From Kaistia adipata DSM 17808 (lineage in GTDB: Bacteria; Pseudomonadota; Alphaproteobacteria; Rhizobiales; Kaistiaceae), in the NCBI RefSeq assembly GCF_000423225.1, contig NZ_KE383991.1, forward strand, positions 940,217 to 1,004,216: a stretch of 64,000 bases of DNA, written 5' to 3'. Shown here in pieces: positions 27,244-36,310 of this stretch. A program made the translations under genes and the position numbers. The notes below the pieces were generated by a model, which worked only from the letters and a program-made list of their open reading frames with translations, was not told the origin of the DNA and searched no databases. The first letter of the stretch is position 1. Every line of letters starts with the position of its first letter.

Positions 27244-28071
27244 ATGACCCATCCCGCGCTCGCCGAAAACCATGTCGCCGTAATCACCGGCGGCGCCTCC
27301 GGCATCGGCCTCGCCGCGGCACGGAAATTCGAGGCGATGGGGCTCAAGGTGGCGATCGCCGACTATCGCCAGGAAGCGCTCGACGCGGCCGTCGCGATGC
27401 TCGGCCCGGACGCGCTCGCGCTCCGCACCAATGTCGCCAGCCGCGACGACGTCGAGAAGCTTAGGGACGCCGTCTATGAGCGCTTCGGCAAGGTCAACGT
27501 GCTGATGAACAATGCCGGCACCGACGGCGCCGGCCCAGTGCTCGGCTCGCTCGACAACTGGCAGCGCGTCATCAACACCAACCTGTTCGGCGTCGTCAAC
27601 GGCATGCAGGTCTTCGTGCCGGAGATGCTGAACGGCACCGAGCCCGGCCTCGTCATCAACACCGGCTCGAAGCAGGGCATCACCACGCCGCCGGGCGACG
27701 CCGGCTACAACGTGTCGAAGGCCGGCGTGAAGGTGGCGACCGAGGCGCTGGCGCACGAGCTGCGCAACATCGCGGACGTCAGGATCACAGCCCATCTGCT
27801 GATCCCCGGCTTCGTCTGGACGCATCTGACCAAGGCCGGGCGCACCGAGAAGCCGGCCGGCGCCTGGACGCCCGAACAGACGGTCGACTTCATGCTCGCC
27901 TCGCTCGATCGCGGTGATTTCTACATCCTCTGCCCCGACAACGAGGTCGACCGCGCCACCGACGAGAAGCGCATCCTCTGGGCCGCCGGCGACGTCGTCG
28001 AGAACCGGCCGCCGCTGTCGCGCTGGCACAAGGATTTCGCCGACAAGTTCAAGGCCTATCTGAAGGGCTGA
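27244..28071 (+). CDS. Short-chain dehydrogenase/reductase (SDR)
   Basis: A 275-residue classical SDR with NAD(P)-binding TGGASGIG at about residues 15-22, NNAG, a catalytic Ser in INTGSKQG and YNVSK as the active-site Tyr-Lys motif. The Asp after the second strand (IADYR) favours NAD over NADP. The substrate is unknown. It has no operon partners within 70 bp on either side. Confidence 0.87.
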   Translation: MTHPALAENHVAVITGGASGIGLAAARKFEAMGLKVAIADYRQEALDAAVAMLGPDALALRTNVASRDDVEKLRDAVYERFGKVNVLMNNAGTDGAGPVLGSLDNWQRVINTNLFGVVNGMQVFVPEMLNGTEPGLVINTGSKQGITTPPGDAGYNVSKAGVKVATEALAHELRNIADVRITAHLLIPGFVWTHLTKAGRTEKPAGAWTPEQTVDFMLASLDRGDFYILCPDNEVDRATDEKRILWAAGDVVENRPPLSRWHKDFADKFKAYLKG

Positions 28072-28214
28072 CGAGCCGAGCCCGGCGAGAACCACGATCT
28101 CCGGACGACGCCTGCACGGCAAAGTGATGCTCAATTCAACCCTGCCATTGGCAATCCGCCCTAAGATGACGCGCCGCCGCGAAATGACGGCGTCAAGACA
28201 GGCAGGAGGTCATG

Positions 28215-28505
28215 ATGCGCAGATGGTCCATGGTCATGGCGGTCGCCGGCTTCGCAACCGTCGCCGCCTTCCCCGCCTTCGCCGACATGATGAAGAAGGG
28301 CGAAGTGCTGATGGTGATGCCCGACGGGCGCACGATGGATACCGAGCGGATGAAGACGGAGGAGATGATCAAGAGCGCCAAGCCGATGGATAGCTGCGTC
28401 ATCATGATGATGGGGACCGACGGCAAGATGTACATGGCGAACGACATGAAGATGGCGGACGGCAGGATGGTCTGCGAGACCGCCATGATGCGGAAGAAGA
28501 AATAG
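28215..28505 (+). CDS. Methionine-rich exported protein, unknown function
   Basis: A 96-residue precursor with a signal peptide ending AFA at about residue 23. The mature 73 residues hold 18 Met (about a quarter), in pairs and triples such as IMMMG, and two Cys (DSCVI, MVCET). Met-rich stretches bind Cu(I) or Ag(I) in other periplasmic proteins or act as oxidation sinks; either is inference here. GGAGG sits 5 nt before the second of two adjacent ATG codons, so the start is put at 28215. MsrP (start of the window) would be the repair enzyme for such a protein. Confidence 0.62.
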   Translation: MRRWSMVMAVAGFATVAAFPAFADMMKKGEVLMVMPDGRTMDTERMKTEEMIKSAKPMDSCVIMMMGTDGKMYMANDMKMADGRMVCETAMMRKKK

Positions 28506-28521
28506 CCGCTGGTTCCGCCCA

Positions 28522-29103
28522 TCAGGCTTGAGACAGACGCTCGACCAGAAAATCGGCCCGCGCCGCGACCATCGCCTTCGGGATCTCGACGATCGCGTAG
28601 CCGAGATCGGCATAGGCGCGAAGCAGCGATCGATATTCTGCGACGGCCGCCTCGTAGCCGTGGCGACGCTCCGCGTCGGCAACGAAGATCTCCGGCCAGG
28701 GCGGCGTCATGAACACGGTATCCGCATAACGGACCCGGCGCACCGCGTCCTCGAGATGGGCGGGCACGGCAAGCCCTTCCCGTTTGAAATAGGCATAGGC
28801 GTCGACGAGGCCGCGATCGAAGATCGTGGTCCCTCCCCTGCGCGCCGCCGCACCGGCCTGGTCGAGCGCGAGCGCGACCACCCGTTCGATGAACTGGCGC
28901 ATGTCGACCCAGGGCAAGGCGGGACCGTCGATTTGCATCTGCTCGCGCACGACCTGGCGGCCCGGCTCGGGGCAGGTCGCGAAGCCACGGGCTTCCAGCG
29001 CCTCAAGCAGGGTGGATTTGCCGCCACCGGAGCAGCCGGACAGCATCACGAGCCGGGCAGCGTTGTCGATAGGCCGCGGGGAGCGGCCCTTGTCTTCGGA
29101 CAT
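28522..29103 (-). CDS. AAA-family ATPase (AAA_28 type)
   Basis: A 193-residue P-loop protein with GCSGGGKS at about 23-30, an EPGRQVVREQ segment and a Walker B-like FDRGLVDAYAY. The group resembles nucleotide kinases and the NadR kinase domain; targets are unknown. The ATG at 29103 has AGGAA about 9 nt upstream; the open frame extends farther. It is divergent from the phytochelatin synthase gene and convergent with the Met-rich protein gene. Confidence 0.78.
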   Translation of the reverse strand: MSEDKGRSPRPIDNAARLVMLSGCSGGGKSTLLEALEARGFATCPEPGRQVVREQMQIDGPALPWVDMRQFIERVVALALDQAGAAARRGGTTIFDRGLVDAYAYFKREGLAVPAHLEDAVRRVRYADTVFMTPPWPEIFVADAERRHGYEAAVAEYRSLLRAYADLGYAIVEIPKAMVAARADFLVERLSQA

Positions 29104-29319
29104 GGTTTGGGTTCCTCGAACGAACGAGCAAGATGGAACGCCCAAGGGCGCCAATTGCGATTTCCGGGAGAAAGGGCGCGCGGGAGCCAACTCGACCGCG
29201 TGTCGCCAGGGCCAATCAAACATCCGTGCGATCGGCTGTCAATCGCGCGGACCATCTCGCGCCCGGCGCGGGAAACCGGCATGATCCAAATCGGCGGGGA
29301 CGTGCCGGAGACTGTCGCG

Positions 29320-30045
29320 ATGCAGGCCTCAAAACTCCGTATTGCATTGATCTTGCTGGGCTTCTGGTGCGGAGCGGCGACAGCCGAAACGCTGCCGCTG
29401 CCCAACAACCTGATCGGTTCGGCGACAAACGAAGGCGAGGCGCTCCTCGTCGGCGCCGAGGCGCGCGAGGCCTATTTCCCGCTCGCCGACCAGTTCGTCA
29501 CCCAGAAGACCCAGTCCTATTGCGGCATCGCCTCCATGGTCATGGTGCTGAACGCGGCCGGCGTGCCGGCTCCGGCCGTACCGGACTACGAGCCGTTCCA
29601 CACCTTCACGCAGGACAATCTGCTCAACGAACGCACCGACGCGATCGTGCCGCGCGAGACGATCCTGAAGCAGGGCATGACGCTCGACCAGCTCGCCGGC
29701 GTTCTGGCGACCCGGCCGCTCGCCGTCACCGTCAAGCATGCCGGCGACACCAGCCTCGACGCGTTTCGCGAGGCCGCGCGCGACTATCTCGCGAAATCAG
29801 GGCATTTCGTCGTCGTCAACTATCTGCGCAAGGCTATGCGCCAGGAGGTCGGCGGCCACATCTCGCCGCTCGCCGCCTATGACGCCGACAGCGACCGCTT
29901 CCTGATCCTCGACGTCGCCCGCTACAAATATCCGCCCGTCTGGGTCACCGCCGCCGACCTGTTCGCGGCGATGAACACGCCCGACGACGCCAATGGCGGC
30001 CGCTCGCGCGGCTTCGTCCTGGTGGCGCGCCGCGATCCCGGCTAG
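29320..30045 (+). CDS. Exported phytochelatin synthase family protein, single-domain form
   Basis: A 241-residue papain-fold protein. The Cys-His-Asp triad can be placed at C68 (QSYCGIASMVMVLNAAG), H180 (GGHISPLAAYD) and D198 (LILDVARY), with spacings close to those of the cyanobacterial half-size enzyme. Such forms mostly hydrolyse glutathione to gamma-Glu-Cys rather than make long phytochelatins. A signal peptide (ALILLGFWCGAATA) precedes, so it should act in the periplasm. The Cys-rich C-terminal metal-sensing domain of plant enzymes is absent. GGAG lies about 9 nt before the ATG. Confidence 0.85.
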   Translation: MQASKLRIALILLGFWCGAATAETLPLPNNLIGSATNEGEALLVGAEAREAYFPLADQFVTQKTQSYCGIASMVMVLNAAGVPAPAVPDYEPFHTFTQDNLLNERTDAIVPRETILKQGMTLDQLAGVLATRPLAVTVKHAGDTSLDAFREAARDYLAKSGHFVVVNYLRKAMRQEVGGHISPLAAYDADSDRFLILDVARYKYPPVWVTAADLFAAMNTPDDANGGRSRGFVLVARRDPG

Positions 30046-30131
30046 CCGGAACGGGAAATGCCGTCATACACGCCTGGCGCGAGGCGGCTAGACTGCACGC
30101 TGATTCGTCCCATCCGCTGCCAGGGTCAGAC

Positions 30132-30848
30132 GTGCGCTTCATCGAAACCTTCCAGTTCTGGCCCTTCCTCGACACCGTCGTCAGCCTGACCGCCGCCTTC
30201 ATCTTCGGCACGCTGGTCGGCGCCGAGCGGCAATATCGCCAGCGCACGGCCGGCCTGCGCACCAATGTGCTGGTCGCGGTCGGCGCCGCCGCCTTCGTCG
30301 ACCTCGCCATGGCGATCACCGGCCCGGTCGAGGCGACGCGCGTCATCTCCTATGTCGTGTCGGGCGTCGGCTTCCTCGGGGCGGGCGCGATCATGCGCGA
30401 GGGCATGAACGTGCGCGGCCTCAACACGGCGGCGACGCTCTGGTGCGCGGCGGCGATCGGCGCCTGCGCCGGCGCCGACATGATCGCCCATGCGGCGCTG
30501 GTCACCGTCTTCGTCATCGCCGGCAACACGCTGCTCCGGCCGCTCGTCAACGCCATAAACCGCATCCCGCTCGACGAGGAAGCCTCCGAGGCGACCTATG
30601 AGGTGACGGTGACCGCGCAGGAAGCGGAACTGCCGAGGCTCCGCACCGTGGTGGCCGATCTGCTGGAGAAGGCGCATTACCCGGCCGGCGACATCGAGGT
30701 GGTCGAGCGTGGCGAGAACCTCGCCGAGATCGTGCTGACCCTCGTCAGCACGGCGGTGAAGGCGAGCGAGATGGACGCGGTCGCCCGCCGCATCGAGCGG
30801 CTCGCCGGCGTCACCCACGCCTCTTGGGCACTCAGCACCAAGGATTGA
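30132..30848 (+). CDS. MgtC/SapB family membrane protein
   Basis: A 238-residue protein with an N-terminal MgtC domain of about four or five helices (FGTLVGAERQYRQRTAGLRT, then GVGFLGAGAIMREG, both signatures) and a C-terminal ACT-like cytoplasmic domain from about residue 155. The family includes a virulence factor acting on F-type ATP synthase and Mg2+ homeostasis in other bacteria; role here is unknown. The start is GTG. It is followed by a 352-bp repeat-rich stretch. Confidence 0.86.
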   Translation: MRFIETFQFWPFLDTVVSLTAAFIFGTLVGAERQYRQRTAGLRTNVLVAVGAAAFVDLAMAITGPVEATRVISYVVSGVGFLGAGAIMREGMNVRGLNTAATLWCAAAIGACAGADMIAHAALVTVFVIAGNTLLRPLVNAINRIPLDEEASEATYEVTVTAQEAELPRLRTVVADLLEKAHYPAGDIEVVERGENLAEIVLTLVSTAVKASEMDAVARRIERLAGVTHASWALSTKD

Positions 30849-31200
30849 GGGACGGACCATCGAAGAGCGCGGCCGCCCGGGAGCGGAACCGCACCGGCAT
30901 GGCGCCCCCGCCCCGAAAACGCGAACGGCGTTTTCGACCCTCCTCAAGGGGGGGGTCTAGAAAGCGGAAGCCAGCCCTGCTTCCATCCTCGCCAGCGGAG
31001 ACCTCTGCGAAACACCACACCATGCTGAGGAGGCCCGCAGGGCCGTCTCGAAGCACGCAGAGCGGTCGTGCAATCGACAAGCTGCTGCGACCGTGCGTCC
31101 TTCGAGGCCCGAGCTATGCTCGGGCACCTCAGGATGATGGAGATCGAGCGCGGCATGACGGCCGGATTGGGTTCCTCCGAGGGCGAGGGAGCCGCCGCAG
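30849..31200. repeat. Gene-free stretch with a cluster of inverted repeats
   Basis: Three dyads are visible. CGAAAACGC (30914-30922) pairs perfectly with GCGTTTTCG (30928-30936). Two oppositely oriented copies of one element, 31020-31060 and 31093-31140, share a CCAT..CTGAGG..GCCCG..CTCGAAG.ACGCA core read on opposite strands. This resembles the intergenic palindromic repeats common in Hyphomicrobiales genomes. No gene is supported between mgtC and uvrB. Confidence 0.6.
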
Positions 31201-34026
31201 CTAATGCCGCTTCGGGCCCTTTCGGCCTGCCGAACTGCCCGGCCTTCCGCCGACCGAGCGCGGTCGATGGTTGGATGTCATCGGATCCGGCCGCTGCGGC
31301 CGCTCGCCCTCGTCGGTCGCGACCGAGGTCAGGTTCGAACTGACGCCCATCTCGTCGAGCTCCGGCTTGCGCGCCCTCGTCGCGAGCGGCACCTCGGTGC
31401 GCTTCACCGTCATCTCGTCGAGATCGTTCTTGCGCGCCCGCGTCGCCGGCTCCGGCGGCAGGTTAGCCGCGTTGCCGTATTTGCGCTCACCGCGATAGCC
31501 GCCGGTTCGGTCGTCGATCGCCGACTGCCGCGCCAGCGGATCGTCGGCGATGGCGAGCTCGGTCTCCTTGAGCCGCTTGATCTCGTCGCGCAGCCGCGCC
31601 GCCGTCTCGAATTCGAGGTTCATCGCCGCGTCGCGCATCTTCTTCTCGAGCGCCTCGAGATGCGCCTTCAGATTGTTGCCTACCAGCGCCGTGTCGGCGA
31701 GGCCGGCATCGACCGTGACGTGGTCCTGCTCGTAGACCGAGGAAAGGATGTCGCCGATCTGCTTCTTGACCGATTCCGGCGTGATGCCGTGCTCGGCGTT
31801 GTAGGCCATCTGCTTCTCGCGGCGGCGGTTGGTTTCCGCCATCGCCCGCTCCATCGAGCCGGTGATGTGATCGGCATAGAGCACGACCTTGCCGTCGACG
31901 TTACGCGCGGCACGGCCGATGGTCTGGATCAGCGACGTCTCGGAGCGCAGGAAGCCTTCCTTGTCGGCGTCGAGGATCGCGACCAGGCCGCATTCCGGAA
32001 TGTCGAGGCCCTCGCGCAGCAGATTGATGCCGATCAGCACGTCGAAGGCACCGAGCCGCAGGTCGCGGATGATCTCGATGCGCTCCAGCGTCTCGACGTC
32101 GGAATGCATGTAGCGGACTCGGACGCCGTTCTCGTGCAGATATTCGGTCAGGTCCTCGGCCATCCGCTTGGTCAGCGTCGTGACCAGCGTGCGGTAGCCC
32201 TTGGCCGCCGTCTCGCGCACCTCGCCGAGCAGATCGTCGACCTGGCTCTTGGCCGGACGGATCTCGACCGGCGGATCGATCAGGCCGGTCGGCCGGATGA
32301 CCTGCTCGGTGAACACGCCGCCGGTCGCCTCCATCTCCCAGGAACCGGGCGTCGCCGAGACGTGCACCGTCTGCGGCCGCATCGCGTCCCATTCCTCGAA
32401 GCGGAGCGGCCGGTTGTCCATGCAGGACGGCAGGCGGAAGCCATATTCGGCCAGCGTCGCCTTGCGCCGGAAGTCGCCGCGATACATGCCGCCGATCTGC
32501 GGGATTGTGACATGGCTCTCGTCGGTGAAGACGAGCGCGTTATCCGGCAGATACTCGAACAGGGTCGGCGGCGGTTCGCCCGGCAGTCGGCCGGTCAGGT
32601 AGCGCGAATAGTTCTCGATGCCGGCGCAGGCGCCGGTCGCCTCCATCATCTCGATATCGAAGCGGCAGCGCTGCTCCAGCCTTTGCGCCTCCAGCAGGCG
32701 GCCCGACGCCTCCAGCTCGGTGAGGCGGTGGCGGAGCTCATGCTTGATCGAGGCGATCGCCTGGTTGAGCGTCGGCTTCGGCGTCACATAGTGCGAGTTG
32801 GCGTAGACCTTGACGAATTTGAGCTCGTTCGTCTTCGTCCCCGTCAGCGGGTCGAACTCGGTGATGCTCTCGACCTCGTCGCCGAACAGCGACAGCCGCC
32901 AGGCGCGATCCTCCAGGTGGGCCGGGAAGATTTCGACGGTATCGCCGCGCACCCGGAAGGTGCCGCGCACGAAATTGGCGTCGGAGCGCTTGTACTGCAG
33001 CGCCACCAGGTCGGCGAGCAGCTGCCTCTGGTCGAGCCTCTCGCCGAGCTCGATGCCGAAGGTCATCGCCGTATAGGTCTCGACCGAGCCGATACCGTAG
33101 ATGCAGGAGACCGAGGCGACGATGATGACGTCGTCGCGCTCGAGCAGCGAGCGGGTCGCCGAATGGCGCATCCGGTCGATCTGCTCGTTCACCGAGGATT
33201 CCTTCTCGATATAGGTGTCGGTCCGCGGCACATAGGCCTCGGGCTGGTAGTAGTCGTAGTAGGAGACGAAGTACTCGACGGCGTTGTCCGGGAAGAACGC
33301 CTTGAACTCGCCATAGAGCTGGGCCGCCAGCGTCTTGTTCGGCGCCAGGATCAGCGCCGGGCGCTGCGTGCTCTCGATCACCTTGGCCATGGTGAAGGTC
33401 TTGCCGGAGCCGGTGACGCCGAGCAGAACCTGGTCGCGCTCCTGTTCGGCGACGCCCTCGACCAGCTCGCGGATGGCGTTTGGCTGGTCGCCGCGCGGCT
33501 CGAAGGGCGAGACGATCTGGAACGGCTTGCCGCCTTCCGACTTCTCCGGCCGAGGCGGACGATGCGGCACCCAGGTCTTGTCGCGGATCTCCGGCCTGCC
33601 GTTCTCGATCAGCGCCGACAGCGCGGCGACCGTCGCCGTCACAGAGGACGACGCCATGGATTCCGCTTCTTCGAGGCTGATCTCGAGGCCCGAGACCGGG
33701 TTCAGGCCGCTCGCCGCGCGCTCGCGTGCGTTGGCGGCGACGCCGATCGAGGTGCCGCGCCCGGATTTGTGCGTGTCGGTGGCGGCCTTCTTCGCGCCAC
33801 CCTTGCCACCCTTCGCCTTGCGCTCGGCGTCAACCGGCAGGTCGACGAGCTGCATCCGCTCGGGCCGGGCGCGTGGCGCCCGCTTCGGCTTCGGTGCCAG
33901 CGGCTCGGCATCCGCCGCGCGCGCGATTTCATCCATCCAGTCGGCGATACCGCCCGACAGGGGAGTTCCTTCGAGCGGAGCTTGCGGGGCTTCGCCGAAG
34001 CCTTGGGTCTTGGAACGCTTGGCCAT
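31201..34026 (-). CDS. uvrB: Excinuclease ABC subunit UvrB
   Basis: The damage-verifying helicase of nucleotide excision repair. At 941 residues it is far longer than the usual 670: about 164 extra residues precede the helicase, whose P-loop GVTGSGKT is at 203-210. The extension is basic and low-complexity after an opening shared by many rhizobial UvrBs. Later come YYQPEAYVP, the helicase motifs and the UVR domain ([20 protein letters not shown]). A short repeat, RKNDLDEM and RKPELDEM, lies at about 865 and 886. No ribosome site is seen; an SOS-like dyad directly precedes the start. Confidence 0.93.
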   Translation of the reverse strand: MAKRSKTQGFGEAPQAPLEGTPLSGGIADWMDEIARAADAEPLAPKPKRAPRARPERMQLVDLPVDAERKAKGGKGGAKKAATDTHKSGRGTSIGVAANARERAASGLNPVSGLEISLEEAESMASSSVTATVAALSALIENGRPEIRDKTWVPHRPPRPEKSEGGKPFQIVSPFEPRGDQPNAIRELVEGVAEQERDQVLLGVTGSGKTFTMAKVIESTQRPALILAPNKTLAAQLYGEFKAFFPDNAVEYFVSYYDYYQPEAYVPRTDTYIEKESSVNEQIDRMRHSATRSLLERDDVIIVASVSCIYGIGSVETYTAMTFGIELGERLDQRQLLADLVALQYKRSDANFVRGTFRVRGDTVEIFPAHLEDRAWRLSLFGDEVESITEFDPLTGTKTNELKFVKVYANSHYVTPKPTLNQAIASIKHELRHRLTELEASGRLLEAQRLEQRCRFDIEMMEATGACAGIENYSRYLTGRLPGEPPPTLFEYLPDNALVFTDESHVTIPQIGGMYRGDFRRKATLAEYGFRLPSCMDNRPLRFEEWDAMRPQTVHVSATPGSWEMEATGGVFTEQVIRPTGLIDPPVEIRPAKSQVDDLLGEVRETAAKGYRTLVTTLTKRMAEDLTEYLHENGVRVRYMHSDVETLERIEIIRDLRLGAFDVLIGINLLREGLDIPECGLVAILDADKEGFLRSETSLIQTIGRAARNVDGKVVLYADHITGSMERAMAETNRRREKQMAYNAEHGITPESVKKQIGDILSSVYEQDHVTVDAGLADTALVGNNLKAHLEALEKKMRDAAMNLEFETAARLRDEIKRLKETELAIADDPLARQSAIDDRTGGYRGERKYGNAANLPPEPATRARKNDLDEMTVKRTEVPLATRARKPELDEMGVSSNLTSVATDEGERPQRPDPMTSNHRPRSVGGRPGSSAGRKGPKRH

Positions 34027-34028
34027 GG

Positions 34029-34043
34029 GTACGAAAGTAGAAC
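34029..34043 (-). promoter_or_regulatory. Near-consensus LexA (SOS) box at uvrB
   Basis: On the minus strand it reads GTTC-N7-GTAC; the alphaproteobacterial LexA box is GTTC-N7-GTTC, so one base differs. It ends two bases before the ATG, in the place of a ribosome site. Confidence 0.35.
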
Positions 34044-34122
34044 ATGCCCCGCCGGATTTGAAGGGGGCGCGTGCGCGGATCGAGCGTGAAAACGCGCTCG
34101 ACCCGACGTCTCGAACTCCCCT

Positions 34123-35160
34123 CTACGCCCGCGGCAGCGCCTGGATCTGATCGTAGAGGTGTCGCGGGATGCTGACGCCGTGCACGAGGCTGCGGGCGCG
34201 CGCCTCGTAGCGCCGCGAGGAAGGCAGCCTTGCACCTTGCCCGGCGATCTCCGCGAAAAGGCGCTCGCTGCTCGCCTGGTTGTCGCGCGTGCCGCCGCCC
34301 AGCACCGCCGGATCGAAGGCGATCAGGATCTCGCCATGCGCCGGCGCCGCCTTGACGCCGTCGTCGAACTCCATCGATTCGAGGCTCGTCATGTCGGCGA
34401 TCAGCGGCCCCGCCAGCAGCTCGACCATGGTCGACAGCGCCGAGCCCTTGTGGCCGCCGAAGGTCAGCATGGCGCCTTCGAGCCCCGCCGCCGCGTCGGT
34501 GGTCGGATTGCCCCCGGCGTCGATCGCCCAGCCTTCCTGCAGCGGCTTGCCGGCCATCTTGTGCAGGGACATGTCCCCGCGCGCGATCGCGCTGGTGGCG
34601 AAGTCGAACACATAGGGATCACGCGGGCTGCCGTCGGCGTTGCGGCGTGGCCAGCCGAAGGCGATCGGATTGGTGCCGAGCGCGCCCCGCTTGCCGCCGG
34701 CCGGCGCCACCCAGCTATGGCTCGGCGTCATCGCGATCGCGGAGAGCCCCTTGGCCGTCAGCATCTCGATCTCGGGCCAGAGCGCCGAGAAATGGAAGCA
34801 GTTGTTGATCGCCAGCACCGAGATGCCGACCGCCCGCGCCTTCTCGACGAAAAGCGGCATCGCCGCCTCCAGCGCCGGCAGCGAATAGCCGAACTGCGCA
34901 TCGACCTTCGTCACCGCGGCGGTCGTGTCCTCGACCACGGGAATGGCGGCGCGGTTGAAGCGCGGGTGGTTGATCGTCTGGACGCAACCGGGCAACCGGA
35001 ACAGGCCATGCGAATGGCATTCGTCGCGCTGCCCCTCGGTGATCACGCGCGCGACCGGGACCGCTTGCCGCTCCGGCAGCCCCGCCGCCGCGAGCACCGA
35101 CCGCGCGAGCGCGAAGACCTCTTCGAGGCCGAGTGTGACGCGATCCCCGGAATGTTCCAT
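34123..35160 (-). CDS. Ldh-family (malate/L-lactate/ureidoglycolate-type) dehydrogenase
   Basis: A 345-residue NAD(P)-dependent 2-hydroxyacid dehydrogenase of the Ldh_2 (MDH/LDH type 2) fold, not the Rossmann type. Signatures are SHGLFRLPG, the catalytic-His region NCFHFSALWPE, and NPIAFGWPR. Members act on malate, L-sulfolactate, ureidoglycolate or Delta1-piperideine-2-carboxylate; the substrate is not clear. The ATG at 35160 has AAAGGGG upstream and fits the family start better than an upstream ATG. Confidence 0.85.
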   Translation of the reverse strand: MEHSGDRVTLGLEEVFALARSVLAAAGLPERQAVPVARVITEGQRDECHSHGLFRLPGCVQTINHPRFNRAAIPVVEDTTAAVTKVDAQFGYSLPALEAAMPLFVEKARAVGISVLAINNCFHFSALWPEIEMLTAKGLSAIAMTPSHSWVAPAGGKRGALGTNPIAFGWPRRNADGSPRDPYVFDFATSAIARGDMSLHKMAGKPLQEGWAIDAGGNPTTDAAAGLEGAMLTFGGHKGSALSTMVELLAGPLIADMTSLESMEFDDGVKAAPAHGEILIAFDPAVLGGGTRDNQASSERLFAEIAGQGARLPSSRRYEARARSLVHGVSIPRHLYDQIQALPRA

Positions 35161-35300
35161 GCCCAAGATGCCCCTTTCTGTATGCAATCAGTCGACACTG
35201 TCTAGCAGCGCCCCGCCGGGCGGACAACGCCGCCCCGCCGGCCCGCCCTTCCGGCGCCGCCCGCGATCTCGCGCCGATCGCGAAAAAATGTCCGGCAGCC

Positions 35301-35327
35301 TGTCGATTCCGCGTTCCGCCGCTCGTC
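35301..35327 (+). promoter_or_regulatory. Candidate ECF42-type promoter ahead of the DGPF genes
   Basis: TGTCGA (35301-35306), a 17-bp spacer and CGTC (35324-35327), about 75 bp before the first YciI gene. As I recall, reported ECF42 promoters carry TGTCGA at -35 and CGA/TC at -10. The sigma gene sits 1.5 kb downstream. Confidence 0.5.
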
Positions 35328-35402
35328 GTGTTGTCAGAGCACGGAAAACTCGTGCCGCCCCGCCGCGCTGCCGGCGCAAAACGACCCGGAAGGAGCGAAC
35401 CC

Positions 35403-35819
35403 ATGCGGTTCATGATCATCGTCAAGGCCAACAAGGACACCGAGGCCGGCGTCATGCCGGAGGAAAAGCTGATCGCCGACATGACGGCCTATCACGAGGA
35501 TCTCGCCAATGCCGGCGTGCTGCTCGACGCCTCCGGCCTGAAGCCGACCTCGAAGGGCTTCCGCATCCGCTTCACCGACAACCAGCGCTCGATCGTCGAC
35601 GGCCCCTTCGCCGAGGCCAAGGAACTAATCGCCGGCTACACCCTGATCGAGGTCAAGTCGCGCGACGAGGCCATCGCCTGGGCGAAGCGGATGCCCAACC
35701 CGGCCGGCGACGGCAAGCCGGGCGAGATCGAGGTCCGCCAGCTCTACGAACTCGAGGATTTCGCGCCGAGCGAGTCGATCGACCGCCTGCGCCAGATCGA
35801 GGTCGGGCCCAAGGGCTGA
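35403..35819 (+). CDS. YciI-family DGPF-domain protein (first copy)
   Basis: A 138-residue ferredoxin-like protein with the family motif VDGPFAEAKELIAGY at about 60-74. DGPF proteins are encoded beside ECF42 sigma factors in many bacteria and are targets of them; their biochemical function is unknown. GGAG lies 8 nt before the ATG. It is followed 35 bp later by a second copy, about 40 percent alike by eye, and then by an SRPBCC protein and the sigma factor. Confidence 0.85.
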   Translation: MRFMIIVKANKDTEAGVMPEEKLIADMTAYHEDLANAGVLLDASGLKPTSKGFRIRFTDNQRSIVDGPFAEAKELIAGYTLIEVKSRDEAIAWAKRMPNPAGDGKPGEIEVRQLYELEDFAPSESIDRLRQIEVGPKG

Positions 35820-35854
35820 ACCCGCTTTCTCCCTTTCAACGACAGGACAAGACC

Positions 35855-36274
35855 ATGCGCTTCATGATGCTGATGATCCCGAAGGGATACGAGACCGCCG
35901 CCCCCGGCACCGCGCCCGATGCGAAGGCCGTCGCCGCGATGATGAAATACAACGAGGCACTGCAGAAGGCCGGCATCCTGATCGCCCTCGACGGCCTGCA
36001 CCCGCCCTCCATGGGCGCCCGGGTCTCCTTCCCCGGCGGCCAGCCGGTGGTGAGCGACGGCCCGTTCGCGGAGGTGAAGGAAGTGCTCGGCGGCTACTGG
36101 ATGATCAACGTGAAATCGCGCGCCGAGGCGATCGAATGGGCCAAGAAGTGCCCGGCCGGGCCGAACGAGGTGATCGAGATCCGCCAGGTCCAGGAGATGG
36201 AGGATTTCCCGGAAGACGTGCAGGAAGCCGCCGCCGGCTTCGCCGAGATGCAGAGGCACCCGAGCGGCGCCTAA
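35855..36274 (+). CDS. YciI-family DGPF-domain protein (second copy)
   Basis: A 139-residue paralogue of the preceding protein, starting MRFMMLMIPKGYE and bearing VSDGPFAEVKEVLGGY. The C terminus (EDFPEDVQEAAAGFAEMQ) differs from the first copy. Two or three DGPF copies per ECF42 locus are common. It is read with its neighbours as a probable operon (gaps 35 and 36 bp). Confidence 0.85.
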   Translation: MRFMMLMIPKGYETAAPGTAPDAKAVAAMMKYNEALQKAGILIALDGLHPPSMGARVSFPGGQPVVSDGPFAEVKEVLGGYWMINVKSRAEAIEWAKKCPAGPNEVIEIRQVQEMEDFPEDVQEAAAGFAEMQRHPSGA

Positions 36275-36310
36275 CGCCCGCCGTCGCGCCCCATCACCAG
36301 GGATACAACC

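Noticed and set aside
30914-30936. The CGAAAACGC dyad as a terminator of mgtC
   Set aside because: No T run follows on either strand; it fits better as part of a repeat cluster.
31204-34089. A 961-codon open frame on the plus strand opposite uvrB
   Set aside because: It is the mirror of a real gene in GC-rich DNA, which leaves long antisense frames. The product is Arg/Leu/Asp-rich without any domain.
34159-35205. A 348-codon open frame opposite the Ldh-type gene
   Set aside because: No domain; the opposite strand encodes a recognised enzyme with a ribosome site.
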